Positions 1 to 17,930 are shown, counted from the first letter of the stretch. The stretch is DNA of 64,000 bases from Osedax fenrisi (GCA_964019155.1 OZ025239.1:111959585-112023584); one strand, 5' to 3'. Notes: a model not told the origin generated them from the letters alone. Program-made: numbers and translations.

Positions 1-1499
1 TACATTACCTATGGGATATTTACATTACCTATGAGATATTTACATTACCGGTAGGGGATATTTACATTACCTATGGGATGTTTACATTACCGGTAGGGGA
101 TGTTTACATTACCTATGAGATATTTACATTACCTATGAGATATTTACATTACCTATGGGATATTTACATTACCTATGGGATGTTTACATTACCTATGAGA
201 TATTTACATTACCTATGAGATATTTACATTACCTATGGGATATTTACATTACCGGTAGGGGATGTTTACATTACCTATGGGATATTTACATTACCTATGA
301 GATATTTACATTACCTATGAGATATTTACATTACCTATGGGATATTTACATTACCGGTAGGGGATGTTTACATTACCGGTAGGGGATATTTACATTACCT
401 ATGGGATATTTACATTACCTATGAGATGTTTACATTACCTATGGGATATTTACATTACCTATGGGATGTTTACATTACCGGTAGGGGATATTTACATTAC
501 CTATAGGATATTTACATTACCTATGGGATATTTACATTACCTATGAGATATTTACATTACCTATGAGATATTTACATTACCTATGGGATATTTACATTAC
601 CTATGGGATATTTACATTACCTATGAGATATTTACATTACCTATGGGATATTTACATTACCGGTAGGGGATGTTTACATTACCTATGAGATATTTACATT
701 ACCTATGAGATGTTTACATTACCTATGAGATATTTACATTACCTATGATATATTTACATTACCTATGAGATATTTACATTACCTATGGGATGTTTACATT
801 ACCTATGAGATGTTTACATTACCTATGAGATATTTACATTACCTATGAGATATTTACATTACCTATGAGATGTTTACATTACCTATGGGATATTTACATT
901 ACCTATGGGATATTTACATTACCTATGAGATATGTACATTACCTATGAGATGTTTACATTACCTATGAGATATTTACATTACCGGTAGGGGATGTTTACA
1001 TTACCTATGAGATATTTACATTACCGGTAGGGGATATTTACATTACCTATGAGATATTTACATTACCTATGAGATATTTACATTACCTATGGGATATTTA
1101 CATTACCTATGAGATATTTACATTACCTATGGGATATTTACATTACCGGTAGGGGATGTTTACATTACCTATGAGATATTTACATTACCGGTAGGGGATG
1201 TTTACATTACCTATGAGATATTTACATTACCTATGAGATGTTTACATTACCTATGGGATATTTACATTACCGGTAGGGGATGTTTACATTACCTATGGGA
1301 TATTTACATTACCTATGGGATGTTTACATTACCTATGAGATATTTACATTACCTATGGGATATTTACATTACCTATGAGATATTTACATTACCGGTAGGG
1401 GATGTTTACATTACCTATGAGATATTTACATTACCTATGAGATGTTTACATTACCTATGGGATATTTACATTACCTATGGGATATTTACATTACCTATG

Positions 1500-2455
1500 A
1501 GATATTTACATTACCGGTAGGGGATATTTACATTACCGGTAGGGGATGTTTACATTACCGGTAGGGGATGTTTACATTACCTATGGGATGTTTACATTAC
1601 CTATGGGATGTTTACATTACCTATGAGATATTTACATTACCTATGGGATGTTTACATTACCTATGGGATGTTTACATTACCTATGGGATATTTACATTAC
1701 CGGTAGGGGATGTTTACATTACCTATGGGATGTTTACATTACCTATGGGATGTTTACATTACCTATGGGATGTTTACATTACCTATGGGATATTTACATT
1801 ACCTATGGGATGTTTACATTACCTATGGGATATTTACATTACCTATGGGATATTTACATTACCTATGGGATATTTACATTACCTATGGGATGTTTACATT
1901 ACCTATGAGATATTTACATTACCTATGAGATTTTTACATTACCTATGAGATATTTACATTACCTATTGGATATTTACATTACCGGTAGGGGATGTTTACA
2001 TTACCTATGGGATATTTACATTACCTATGAGATATTTACATTACCTATGGGATGTTTACATTACCTATGAGATATTTACATTACCTATGGGATGTTTACA
2101 TTACCTATGAGATATTTACATTACCGGTAGGGGATATTTACATTACCGGTAGGGGATGTTTACATTACCGGTAGGGGATGTTTACATTACCTATGGGATG
2201 TTTACATTACCTATGGGATGTTTACATTACCTATGAGATATTTACATTACCTATGGGATGTTTACATTACCTATGGGATGTTTACATTACCTATGGGATA
2301 TTTACATTACCGGTAGGGGATGTTTACATTACCTATGGGATGTTTACATTACCTATGGGATGTTTACATTACCTATGGGATGTTTACATTACCTATGGGA
2401 TATTTACATTACCTATGGGATGTTTACATTACCTATGGGATATTTACATTACCTA
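1500..2455 (+). repeat. 610-bp tandem duplication in satellite
   Basis: The unit order at about 1500-1845, opening with three consecutive 22-bp units, recurs at about 2110-2455 with a shift of 610 bp. This is one of the smallest clear higher-order repeats in the array. Edges are approximate because the units themselves are near-identical. Confidence 0.8.
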
Positions 2456-3299
2456 TGAGATATTTACATTAACTATGGGATATTTACATTACCGGTAGGG
2501 GATGTTTACATTACCTATGAGATATTTACATTACCGGTAGGGGATATTTACATTACCTATGGGATGTTTACATTACCTATGAGATGTTTACATTACCTAT
2601 GAGATATTTACATTACCTATGAGATGTTTACATTACCTATGGGATATTTACATTACCGGTAGGGGATATTTACATTACCTATGAGATATTTACATTACCG
2701 GTAGGGGATATTTACATTACCTATGAGATATTTACATTACCTATGAGATATTTACATTACCTATGAGATATTTACATTACCTATGGGATATTTACATTAC
2801 CGGTAGGGGATGTTTACATTACCTATGAGATATTTACATTACCTATGGGATGTTTACATTACCGGTAGGGGATATTTACATTACCTATGGGATATTTACA
2901 TTACCTATGAGATATTTACATTACCTATGGGATATTTACATTACCTATGAGATATTTACATTACCTATGAGATGTTTACATTACCTATGAGATATTTACA
3001 TTACCTATGGCATATTTACATTACCTATGAGATATTTACATTACCTATGAGATATTTACATTACCTATGGGATATTTACATTACCTATGAGATATTTACA
3101 TTACCTATGGGATATTTACATTACCTATGAGATATTTACATTACCTATGAGATATTTACATTACCTATGGGATATTTACATTACCTATGAGATATTTACA
3201 TTACCTATGGGATATTTACATTACCTATGGGATATTTACATTACCTATGGGATATTTACATTACCTATGAGATATTTACATTACCGGTAGGGGATATTT

Positions 3300-4583
3300 A
3301 CATTACCTATGGGATGTTTACATTACCGGTAGGGGATATTTACATTACCTATGGGATATTTACATTACCTATGGGATATTTACATTACCTATGGGATATT
3401 TACATTACCTATGAGATGTTTACATTACCTATGAGATATTTACATTACCGGTAGGGGATATTTACATTACCTATGGGATATTTACATTACCTATGAGATA
3501 TTTACATTACCTATGGGATATTTACATTACCTATGAGGTATTTACATTACCTATGAGATATTTACATTACCTATGGGATATTTACATAACCTATGAGATA
3601 TTTACATTACCTATGGGATATTTACATTACCTATGGGATATTTACATTACCTATGGGATATTTACATTACCTATGAGATGTTTACATTACCGGTAGGGGA
3701 TATTTACATTACCGGTAGGGGATGTTTACATTACCTATGAGATATTTACATTACCTATGGGATATTTACATTACCTATGAGATGTTTACATTACCTATGG
3801 GATATTTACATTACCTATGGGATGTTTACATTACCTATGAGATATTTACATTACCTATGGGATATTTACATTACCGGTAGGGGATATTTACATTACCTAT
3901 GGGATATTTACATTACCTATGGGATATTTACATTACCTATGAGATGTTTACATTACCTATGAGATATTTACATTACCGGTAGGGGATGTTTACATTACCT
4001 ATGAGATATTTACATTACCTATGGGATGTTTACATTACCTATGAGATATTTACATTACCTATGGGATATTTACATTACCTATGAGATATTTACATTACCT
4101 ATGAGATGTTTACATTACCTATGAGATATTTACATTACCGGTAGGGGATATTTACATTACCTATGAGATATTTACATTACCTATGGGATGTTTACATTAC
4201 CTATGGGATGTTTACATTACCTATGGGATATTTACATTACCTATGAGATATTTACATTACCTATGAGATATTTACATTACCTATGGGATATTTACATTAC
4301 CGGTAGGGGATGTTTACATTACCTATGAGATATTTACATTACCTATGAGATATTTACATTACCTATGGGATATTTACATTACCTATGAGATGTTTACATT
4401 ACCGGTAGGGGATATTTACATTACCTATGGGATATTTACATTACCGGTAGGGGATGTTTACATTACCTATGAGATATTTACATTACCTATGGGATATTTA
4501 CATTACCTATGAGATATTTACATTACCGGTAGGGGATATTTACATTACCTATGAGATATTTACATTACCTATGGGATATTTAC
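3300..4583 (+). repeat. Higher-order block, first copy (4444-bp shift)
   Basis: The order of unit variants from about 3300 to 4583 recurs at 7744-9027, a shift of 4444 bp. Rare markers agree: a GAGG unit near 3536 and 7980, and an ACATAACC unit near 3585 and 8029. The two copies are separated by other satellite units, so this is either a dispersed duplication or a remnant of a larger tandem one. Confidence 0.8.
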
Positions 4584-7500
4584 ATTACCTATGAGATATT
4601 TACATTACCTATGAGATATTTACATTACCTATGAGATATTTACATTACCTATGGGATATTTACATTACCTATGAGATATTTACATTACCTATGGGATATT
4701 TACATTACCTATGAGATATTTACATTACCGGTAGGGGATGTTTACATTACCTATGAGATATTTACATTACCTATGGGATATTTACATTACCTAAGAGATA
4801 TTTACATTACCTATGAGATGTTTACATTACCTATGAGATATTTACATTACCGGTAGGGGATGTTTACATTACCGGTAGGGGATGTTTACATTACCTATGA
4901 GATATTTACATTACCTATGGGATATTTACATTACCTATGAGATATTTACATTACCGGTAGGGGATATTTACATTACCTATGGGATGTTTACATTACCTAT
5001 GGGATATTTACATTACCTATGGGATGTTTACATTACCGGTAGGGGATATTTACATTACCTATGGGATATTTACATTACCTATGAGATATTTACATTACCG
5101 GTAGGGGATATTTACATTACCTATGGGATGTTTACATTACCGGTAGGGGATATTTACATTACCTATGAGATATTTACATTACCGGTAGGGGATGTTTACA
5201 TTACCTATGAGATATTTACATTACCTATGGGATATTTACATTACCTATGAGATATTTACATTACCGGTAGGGGATATTTACATTACCTATGGGATGTTTA
5301 CATTACCGGTAGGGGATATTTACATTACCTATGGGATATTTACATTACCTATGAGATATTTACATTACCTATGAGATATTTACATTACCGGTAGGGGATA
5401 TTTACATTACCTATGGGATATTTACATTACCTATGAGATGTTTACATTACCTATGGGATATTTACATTACCTATGGGATATTTACATTACCTATGAGATA
5501 TTTACATTACCTATGAGATGTTTACATTACCTATGGGATGTTTACATTACCGGTAGGGGATATTTACATTACCTATGGGATGTTTACATTACCTATGGGA
5601 TATTTACATTACCTATGGGATATTTACATTACCTATGAGATATTTACATTACCTATGAGATGTTTACATTACCTATGAGATATTTACATTACCTATGGGA
5701 TATTTACATTACCTATGGGATGTTTACATTACCTATGGGATATTTACATTACCTATGAGATATTTACATTACCTATGAGATATTTACATTACCGGTAGGG
5801 GATATTTACATTACCTATGAGATGTTTACATTACCTATGGGATATTTACATTACCTATGAGATGTTTACATTACCTATGGGATATTTACATTACCGGTAG
5901 GGGATATTTACATTAACTATGGGATATTTACATTACCTATGGGATATTTACATTACCTATGGGATGTTTACATTACCTATGGGATATTTACATTACCTAT
6001 GAGATATTTACATTACCTATGAGATATTTACATTACCTATGGGATATTTACATTACCTATGAGATATTTACATTACCGGTAGGGGATATTTACATTACCT
6101 ATGGGATGTTTACATTACCGGTAGGGGATATTTACATTACCTATGGGATGTTTACATTACCTATGGGATATTTACATTACCTATGGGATATTTACATTAC
6201 CTATGAGATATTTACATTACCTATGAGATGTTTACATTACCTATGAGATATTTACATTACCTATGGGATATTTACATTACCGGTAGGGGATATATACATT
6301 ACCTATGGGATATTTACATTACCTATGAGATATTTACATTACCTATGGGATATTTACATTACCTATGAGATATTTACATTACCTATGAGATATTTACATT
6401 ACCTATGGGATATTTACATTACCTATGAGATATTTACATTACCTATGGGATATTTACATTACCTATGGGATATTTACATTACCTATGGGATATTTACATT
6501 ACCTATGAGATGTTTACATTACCGGTAGGGGATATTTACATTACCTATGAGATATTTACATTACCGGTAGGGGATATTTACATTACCTATGGGATATTTA
6601 CATTACCTATGGGATATTTACATTACCTATGAGATATTTACATTACCTATGAGATGTTTACATTACCTATGGGATGTTTACATTACCGGTAGGGGATATT
6701 TACATTACCTATGGGATATTTACATTACCTATGGGATATTTACATTACCTATGAGATGTTTACATTACCTATGAGATATTTACATTACCGGTAGGGGATA
6801 TAATTATTACCTATGGGATATTTACATTACCTATGGGATATTTACATTACCTATGGGATGTTTACATTACCTATGGGATATTTACATTACCTATGAGATA
6901 TTTACATTACCTATGAGATATTTACATTACCTATGGGATATTTACATTACCTATGAGATATTTACATTACCGGTAGGGGATGTTTACATTACCTATGAGA
7001 TGTTTACATTACCTATGGGATGTTTACATTACCTATGGGATATTTACATTACCTATGGGATGTTTACATTACCTATGAGATATTTACATTACCTATGAGA
7101 TATTTACATTACCTATGGGATGTTTACATTACCGGTAGGGGATATTTACATTACCTATGGGATATTTACATTACCTATGAGATGTTTACATTACCTATGA
7201 GATATTTACATTACCGGTAGGGGATATTTACATTACCTATGAGATGTTTACATTACCTATGGGATATTTACATTACCTATGGGATGTTTACATTACCGGT
7301 AGGGGATATTTACATTACCTATGAGATGTTTACATTACCTATGGGATATTTACATTACCTAGGGGATATTTACATTACCGGTAGGGGATGTTTACATTAC
7401 CTATGAGATATTTACATTACCTATGGGATATTTACATTACCTATGAGATATTTACATTACCGGTAGGGGATGTTTACATTACCTATGGGATGTTTACATT

Positions 7501-7743
7501 ACCGGTAGGGGATATTTACATTACCTATGGGATATTTACATTACCTATGAGATGTTTACATTACCTATGAGATATTTACATTACCGGTAGGGGATATTTA
7601 CATTACCTATGAGATGTTTACATTACCTATGGGATATTTACATTACCTATGGGATGTTTACATTACCGGTAGGGGATATTTACATTACCTATGAGATATT
7701 TACATTACCGGTAGGGGATGTTTACATTACCTATGAGATATTT

Positions 7744-9027
7744 ACATTACCTATGGGATGTTTACATTACCGGTAGGGGATATTTACATTACCTATGGGA
7801 TATTTACATTACCTATGGGATATTTACATTACCTATGGGATATTTACATTACCTATGAGATGTTTACATTACCTATGAGATATTTACATTACCGGTAGGG
7901 GATATTTACATTACCTATGGGATATTTACATTACCTATGAGATATTTACATTACCTATGGGATATTTACATTACCTATGAGGTATTTACATTACCTATGA
8001 GATATTTACATTACCTATGGGATATTTACATAACCTATGAGATATTTACATTACCTATGGGATATTTACATTACCTATGGGATATTTACATTACCTATGG
8101 GATATTTACATTACCTATGAGATGTTTACATTACCGGTAGGGGATATTTACATTACCGGTAGGGGATGTTTACATTACCTATGAGATATTTACATTACCT
8201 ATGGGATATTTACATTACCTATGAGATGTTTACATTACCTATGGGATATTTACATTACCTATGGGATGTTTACATTACCTATGAGATATTTACATTACCT
8301 ATGGGATATTTACATTACCGGTAGGGGATATTTACATTACCTATGGGATATTTACATTACCTATGGGATATTTACATTACCTATGAGATGTTTACATTAC
8401 CTATGAGATATTTACATTACCGGTAGGGGATGTTTACATTACCTATGAGATATTTACATTACCTATGGGATGTTTACATTACCTATGAGATATTTACATT
8501 ACCTATGGGATATTTACATTACCTATGAGATATTTACATTACCTATGAGATGTTTACATTACCTATGAGATATTTACATTACCGGTAGGGGATATTTACA
8601 TTACCTATGAGATATTTACATTACCTATGGGATGTTTACATTACCTATGGGATGTTTACATTACCTATGGGATATTTACATTACCTATGAGATATTTACA
8701 TTACCTATGAGATATTTACATTACCTATGGGATATTTACATTACCGGTAGGGGATGTTTACATTACCTATGAGATATTTACATTACCTATGAGATATTTA
8801 CATTACCTATGGGATATTTACATTACCTATGAGATGTTTACATTACCGGTAGGGGATATTTACATTACCTATGGGATATTTACATTACCGGTAGGGGATG
8901 TTTACATTACCTATGAGATATTTACATTACCTATGGGATATTTACATTACCTATGAGATATTTACATTACCGGTAGGGGATATTTACATTACCTATGAGA
9001 TATTTACATTACCTATGGGATATTTAC
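7744..9027 (+). repeat. Higher-order block, second copy (4444-bp shift)
   Basis: Second copy of the 3300-4583 block, with the same marker units in the same order. It ends just before the 3266-bp tandem duplication. Confidence 0.8.
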
Positions 9028-9164
9028 ATTACCTATGGGATATTTACATTACCTATGGGATATTTACATTACCTATGAGATGTTTACATTACCTATGAGA
9101 TATTTACATTACCGGTAGGGGATGTTTACATTACCTATGAGATATTTACATTACCTATGGGATG

Positions 9165-12100
9165 TTTACATTACCTATGAGATATTTACATTACCTATGG
9201 GATATTTACATTACCTATGAGATATTTACATTACCTATGAGATATTTACATTACCGGTAGGGGATATTTACATTACCTATGAGATATTTACATTACCTAT
9301 GGGATGTTTACATTACCTATGGGATGTTTACATTACCTATGGGATATTTACATTACCTATGAGATATTTACATTACCTATGAGATATTTACATTACCTAT
9401 GGGATATTTACATTACCGGTAGGGGATGTTTACATTACCTATGAGATATTTACATTACCTATGAGATATTTACATTACCTATGGGATATTTACATTACCT
9501 ATGAGATGTTTACATTACCGGTAGGGGATATTTACATTACCTATGGGATATTTACATTACCGGTAGGGGATGTTTACATTACCTATGAGATATTTACATT
9601 ACCTATGGGATATTTACATTACCTATGAGATATTTACATTACCGGTAGGGGATATTTACATTACCTATGAGATGTTTACATTACCTATGAGATATTTACA
9701 TTACCTATGAGATGTTTACATTACCTATGAGATATTTACATTACCGGTAGGGGATATTTACATTACCTATGAGATATTTACATTACCTATGGGATGTTTA
9801 CATTACCTATGGGATGTTTACATTACCTATGGGATATTTACATTACCTATGAGATATTTACATTACCTATGAGATATTTACATTACCTATGGGATATTTA
9901 CATTACCGGTAGGGGATGTTTACATTACCTATGAGATATTTACATTACCTATGAGATATTTACATTACCTATGGGATATTTACATTACCTATGAGATGTT
10001 TACATTACCGGTAGGGGATATTTACATTACCTATGGGATATTTACATTACCGGTAGGGGATGTTTACATTACCTATGAGATATTTACATTACCTATGGGA
10101 TATTTACATTACCTATGAGATATTTACATTACCGGTAGGGGATATTTACATTACCTATGAGATATTTACATTACCTATGGGATGTTTACATTACCTATGG
10201 GATATTTACATTACCTATGAGATATTTACATTACCTATGAGATATTTACATTACCTATGGGATATTTACATTACCGGTAGGGGATGTTTACATTACCTAT
10301 GAGATATTTACATTACCTATGAGATATTTACATTACCTATGGGATATTTACATTACCTATGAGATGTTTACATTACCGGTAGGGGATATTTACATTACCT
10401 ATGGGATATTTACATTACCGGTAGGGGATGTTTACATTACCTATGAGATATTTACATTACCTATGGGATATTTACATTACCTATGGGATATTTACATTAC
10501 CGGTAGGGGATATTTACATTACCTATGAGATATTTACATTACCGGTAGGGGATATTTACATTACCTATGGGATATTTACATTACCTATGAGATATTTACA
10601 TTACCTATGGGATGTTTACATTACCTATGGGATATTTACATTACCTATGAGATGTTTACATTACCTATGAGATATTTACATTACCTATGAGATATTTACA
10701 TTACCTATGGGATATTTACATTACCTATGAGATATTTACATTACCGGTAGGGGATATTTACATTACCTATGGGATGTTTACATTACCGGTAGGGGATATT
10801 TACATTACCTATGGGATATTTACATTACCTATGGGATATTTACATTACCTATGAGATGTTTACATTACCTATGAGATATTTACATTACCGGTAGGGGATG
10901 TTTACATTACCTATGAGATATTTACATTACCTATGGGATATTTACATTACCTAAGAGATATTTACATTACCTATGAGATGTTTACATTACCTATGAGATA
11001 TTTACATTACCGGTAGGGGATATTTACATTACCTATGGGATGTTTACATTACCGGTAGGGGATGTTTACATTACCTATGGGATATTTACATTACCTATGA
11101 GATGTTTACATTACCTATGAGATATTTACATTACCTATGAGATATTTACATTACCTATGAGATATTTACATTACCTATGAGATATTTACATTACCGGTAG
11201 GGGATGTTTACATTACCTATGAGATATTTACATTACCTATGGGATATTTACATTACCTATGAGATATTTACATTACCGGTAGGGGATATTTACATTACCT
11301 ATGGGATGTTTACATTACCGGTAGGGGATATTTACATTACCTATGGGATATTTACATTACCTATGAGATGTTTACATTACCTATGAGATATTTACATTAC
11401 CGGTAGGGGATATTTACATTACCTATGAGATGTTTACATTACCTATGGGATATTTACATTACCTATGGGATGTTTACATTACCGGTAGGGGATATTTACA
11501 TTACCTATGGGATATTTACATTACCTATGAGATGTTTACATTACCTATGAGATATTTACATTACCGGTAGGGGATATTTACATTACCTATGAGATGTTTA
11601 CATTACCTATGGGATATTTACATTACCTATGGGATGTTTACATTACCGGTAGGGGATATTTACATTACCTATGAGATATTTACATTACCGGTAGGGGATG
11701 TTTACATTACCTATGGGATATTTACATTACCGGTAGGGGATATTTACATTACCTATGAGATGTTTACATTACCTATGAGATATTTACATTACCTATGAGA
11801 TATTTACATTACCTATGAGATATTTACATTACCTATGAGATATTTACATTACCGGTAGGGGATATTTACATTACCTATGGGATATTTACATTACCGGTAG
11901 GGGATGTTTACATTACCTATGGGATATTTACATTACCTATGAGATGTTTACATTACCTATGAGATATTTACATTACCTATGGGATATTTACATTACCTAT
12001 GGGATGTTTACATTACCGGTAGGGGATATTTACATTACCTATGGGATGTTTACATTACCTATGGGATATTTACATTACCTATGGGATATTTACATTACCT

Positions 12101-15100
12101 ATGAGATATTTACATTACCTATGAGATGTTTACATTACCTATGAGATATTTACATTACCTATGAGATATTTACATTACCTATGGGATATTTACATTACCT
12201 ATGAGATATTTACATTACCTATGGGATATTTACATTACCTATGGGATATTTACATTACCTATGGGATATTTACATTACCTATGAGATGTTTACATTACCG
12301 GTAGGGGATGTTTACATTACCTATGAGATATTTACATTACCTATGGGATGTTTACATTACCTATGGGATATTTACATTACCTATGAGATATTTACATTAC
12401 CTATGGGATATTTACATTACCTATGAGATATTTACATTACCTATGAGATATTTACATTACCTATGGGATATTTACATTACCTATGAGATATTTACATTAC
12501 CTATGAGATATTTACATTACCGGTAGGGGATATTTACATTACCTATGAGATATTTACATTACCTATGGGATGTTTACATTACCTATGGGATGTTTACATT
12601 ACCTATGGGATATTTACATTACCTATGAGATATTTACATTACCTATGAGATATTTACATTACCTATGGGATATTTACATTACCGGTAGGGGATGTTTACA
12701 TTACCTATGAGATATTTACATTACCTATGAGATATTTACATTACCTATGGGATATTTACATTACCTATGAGATGTTTACATTACCGGTAGGGGATATTTA
12801 CATTACCTATGGGATATTTACATTACCGGTAGGGGATGTTTACATTACCTATGAGATATTTACATTACCTATGGGATATTTACATTACCTATGAGATATT
12901 TACATTACCGGTAGGGGATATTTACATTACCTATGAGATGTTTACATTACCTATGAGATATTTACATTACCTATGAGATGTTTACATTACCTATGAGATA
13001 TTTACATTACCGGTAGGGGATATTTACATTACCTATGAGATATTTACATTACCTATGGGATGTTTACATTACCTATGGGATGTTTACATTACCTATGGGA
13101 TATTTACATTACCTATGAGATATTTACATTACCTATGAGATATTTACATTACCTATGGGATATTTACATTACCGGTAGGGGATGTTTACATTACCTATGA
13201 GATATTTACATTACCTATGAGATATTTACATTACCTATGGGATATTTACATTACCTATGAGATGTTTACATTACCGGTAGGGGATATTTACATTACCTAT
13301 GGGATATTTACATTACCGGTAGGGGATGTTTACATTACCTATGAGATATTTACATTACCTATGGGATATTTACATTACCTATGAGATATTTACATTACCG
13401 GTAGGGGATATTTACATTACCTATGAGATATTTACATTACCTATGGGATGTTTACATTACCTATGGGATATTTACATTACCTATGAGATATTTACATTAC
13501 CTATGAGATATTTACATTACCTATGGGATATTTACATTACCGGTAGGGGATGTTTACATTACCTATGAGATATTTACATTACCTATGAGATATTTACATT
13601 ACCTATGGGATATTTACATTACCTATGAGATGTTTACATTACCGGTAGGGGATATTTACATTACCTATGGGATATTTACATTACCGGTAGGGGATGTTTA
13701 CATTACCTATGAGATATTTACATTACCTATGGGATATTTACATTACCTATGGGATATTTACATTACCGGTAGGGGATATTTACATTACCTATGAGATATT
13801 TACATTACCGGTAGGGGATATTTACATTACCTATGGGATATTTACATTACCTATGAGATATTTACATTACCTATGGGATGTTTACATTACCTATGGGATA
13901 TTTACATTACCTATGAGATGTTTACATTACCTATGAGATATTTACATTACCTATGAGATATTTACATTACCTATGGGATATTTACATTACCTATGAGATA
14001 TTTACATTACCGGTAGGGGATATTTACATTACCTATGGGATGTTTACATTACCGGTAGGGGATATTTACATTACCTATGGGATATTTACATTACCTATGG
14101 GATATTTACATTACCTATGAGATGTTTACATTACCTATGAGATATTTACATTACCGGTAGGGGATGTTTACATTACCTATGAGATATTTACATTACCTAT
14201 GGGATATTTACATTACCTAAGAGATATTTACATTACCTATGAGATGTTTACATTACCTATGAGATATTTACATTACCGGTAGGGGATATTTACATTACCT
14301 ATGGGATGTTTACATTACCGGTAGGGGATGTTTACATTACCTATGGGATATTTACATTACCTATGAGATGTTTACATTACCTATGAGATATTTACATTAC
14401 CTATGAGATATTTACATTACCTATGAGATATTTACATTACCTATGAGATATTTACATTACCGGTAGGGGATGTTTACATTACCTATGAGATATTTACATT
14501 ACCTATGGGATATTTACATTACCTATGAGATATTTACATTACCGGTAGGGGATATTTACATTACCTATGGGATGTTTACATTACCGGTAGGGGATATTTA
14601 CATTACCTATGGGATATTTACATTACCTATGAGATGTTTACATTACCTATGAGATATTTACATTACCGGTAGGGGATATTTACATTACCTATGAGATGTT
14701 TACATTACCTATGGGATATTTACATTACCTATGGGATGTTTACATTACCGGTAGGGGATATTTACATTACCTATGGGATATTTACATTACCTATGAGATG
14801 TTTACATTACCTATGAGATATTTACATTACCGGTAGGGGATATTTACATTACCTATGAGATGTTTACATTACCTATGGGATATTTACATTACCTATGGGA
14901 TGTTTACATTACCGGTAGGGGATATTTACATTACCTATGAGATATTTACATTACCGGTAGGGGATGTTTACATTACCTATGGGATATTTACATTACCGGT
15001 AGGGGATATTTACATTACCTATGAGATGTTTACATTACCTATGAGATATTTACATTACCTATGAGATATTTACATTACCTATGAGATATTTACATTACCT

Positions 15101-15790
15101 ATGAGATATTTACATTACCGGTAGGGGATATTTACATTACCTATGGGATATTTACATTACCGGTAGGGGATGTTTACATTACCTATGGGATATTTACATT
15201 ACCTATGAGATGTTTACATTACCTATGAGATATTTACATTACCTATGGGATATTTACATTACCTATGGGATGTTTACATTACCGGTAGGGGATATTTACA
15301 TTACCTATGGGATGTTTACATTACCTATGGGATATTTACATTACCTATGGGATATTTACATTACCTATGAGATATTTACATTACCTATGAGATGTTTACA
15401 TTACCTATGAGATATTTACATTACCTATGAGATATTTACATTACCTATGGGATATTTACATTACCTATGAGATATTTACATTACCTATGGGATATTTACA
15501 TTACCTATGGGATATTTACATTACCTATGGGATATTTACATTACCTATGAGATGTTTACATTACCGGTAGGGGATGTTTACATTACCTATGAGATATTTA
15601 CATTACCTATGGGATGTTTACATTACCTATGGGATATTTACATTACCTATGAGATATTTACATTACCTATGGGATATTTACATTACCTATGAGATATTTA
15701 CATTACCTATGAGATATTTACATTACCTATGGGATGTTTACATTACCTATGAGATATTTACATTACCTATGAGATATTTACATTACCTAT
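9165..15790 (+). repeat. 3266-bp higher-order repeat, two tandem copies
   Basis: Unit order at about 9165-12430 repeats at 12431-15790 with a constant shift of 3266 bp. The rare CTAAGAGA unit at about 10951 recurs at about 14217. The copies are nearly identical across about 160 units. Inside each copy, a segment starting near 9251 is itself repeated 490 bp later. The last units of copy two diverge near 15730-15790. Confidence 0.88.
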
Positions 15791-17139
15791 GAGATATTTA
15801 CATTACCGGTAGGGGATGTTTACATTACCTATGATATATTTACATTACCTATGAGATGTTTACATTACCTATGGGATATTTACATTACCGGTAGGGGATA
15901 TTTACATTACCTATGGGATGTTTACATTACCGGTAGGGGATATTTACATTACCTATGGGATATTTACATTACCTATGGGATATTTACATTACCTATGAGA
16001 TGTTTACATTACCGGTAGGGGATATTTACATTACCTATGGGATGTTTACATTACCTATGAGATGTTTACATTACCTATGAGATATTTACATTACCTATGA
16101 GATATTTACATTACCTATGAGATATTTACATTACCTATGAGATGTTTACATTACCTATGAGATATTTACATTACCGGTAGGGGATATTTACATTACCTAT
16201 GGGATATTTACATTACCTATGGGATATTTACATTACCTATGGGATGTTTACATTACCTATGGGATATTTACATTACCTATGAGATATTTACATTACCTAT
16301 GAGATATTTACATTACCTATGGGATATTTACATTACCTATGGGATGTTTACATTACCGGTAGGGGATATTTACATTACCTATGGGATGTTTACATTACCT
16401 ATGAGATATTTACATTACCTATGAGATATTTACATTACCTATGGGATGTTTACATTACCGGTAGGGGATATTTACATTACCTATGGGATATTTACATTAC
16501 CTATGAGATGTTTACATTACCTATGAGATATTTACATTACCGGTAGGGGATATTTACATTACCTATGAGATGTTTACATTACCTATGGGATATTTACATT
16601 ACCTATGGGATGTTTACATTACCGGTAGGGGATATTTACATTACCTATGAGATGTTTACATTACCTATGGGATATTTACATTACCTAGGGGATATTTACA
16701 TTACCGGTAGGGGATGTTTACATTACCTATGAGATATTTACATTACCTATGGGATATTTACATTACCTATGAGATATTTACATTACCGGTAGGGGATGTT
16801 TACATTACCTATGGGATGTTTACATTACCGGTAGGGGATATTTACATTACCTATGGGATATTTACATTACCTATGAGATGTTTACATTACCTATGAGATA
16901 TTTACATTACCGGTAGGGGATATTTACATTACCGGTAGGGGATGTTTACATTACCTATGGGATGTTTACATTACCGGTAGGGGATATTTACATTACCTAT
17001 GGGATGTTTACATTACCGGTAGGGGATATTTACATTACCTATGGGATGTTTACATTACCTATGGGATATTTACATTACCTATGGGATATTTACATTACCT
17101 ATGAGATATTTACATTACCTATGAGATATTTACATTACC

Positions 17140-17930
17140 GGTAGGGGATATTTACATTACCTATGGGATATTTACATTACCTATGAGATATTTACATTAC
17201 CTATGGGATATTTACATTACCTATGAGATATTTACATTACCTATGAGATATTTACATTACCTATGGGATATTTACATAACCTATGAGATATTTACATTAC
17301 CTATGGGATATTTACATTACCTATTAGATATTTACATTACCGGTAGGGGATATTTACATTACCTATGGGATGTTTACATTACCTATGGGATATTTACATT
17401 ACCTATGGGATATTTACATTACCTATGAGATATTTACATTACCTATGAGATGTTTACATTACCTATGAGATATTTACATTACCGGTAGGGGATATTTACA
17501 TTACCTATGGGATATTTACATTACCTATGAGATATTTACATTACCTATGGGATATTTACATTACCTATGAGATATTTACATTACCTATGAGATATTTACA
17601 TTACCTATGGGATATTTACATAACCTATGAGATATTTACATTACCTATGGGATATTTACATTACCTATGAGATATTTACATTACCTATGGGATATTTACA
17701 TTACCTATGAGATATTTACATTACCTATGAGATATTTACATTACCTATGGGATATTTACATAACCTATGAGATATTTACATTACCTATGGGATATTTACA
17801 TTACCTATTAGATATTTACATTACCGGTAGGGGATATATACATTACATATGGGATATTTACATTACCTATGGGATATTTACATTACCTATGAGATATTTA
17901 CATTACCTATGAGATGTTTACATTACCTAT
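17140..17930 (+). repeat. 484-bp duplication carrying ACATAACC and ATTAGA markers
   Basis: The run at about 17183-17345, with the ACATAACC unit and a CTATTAGA unit just before a 22-bp unit, recurs 484 bp later at 17667-17829. The later copy has extra substitutions (TATATACATTACATATG near 17832). This is a local amplification. Confidence 0.7.
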
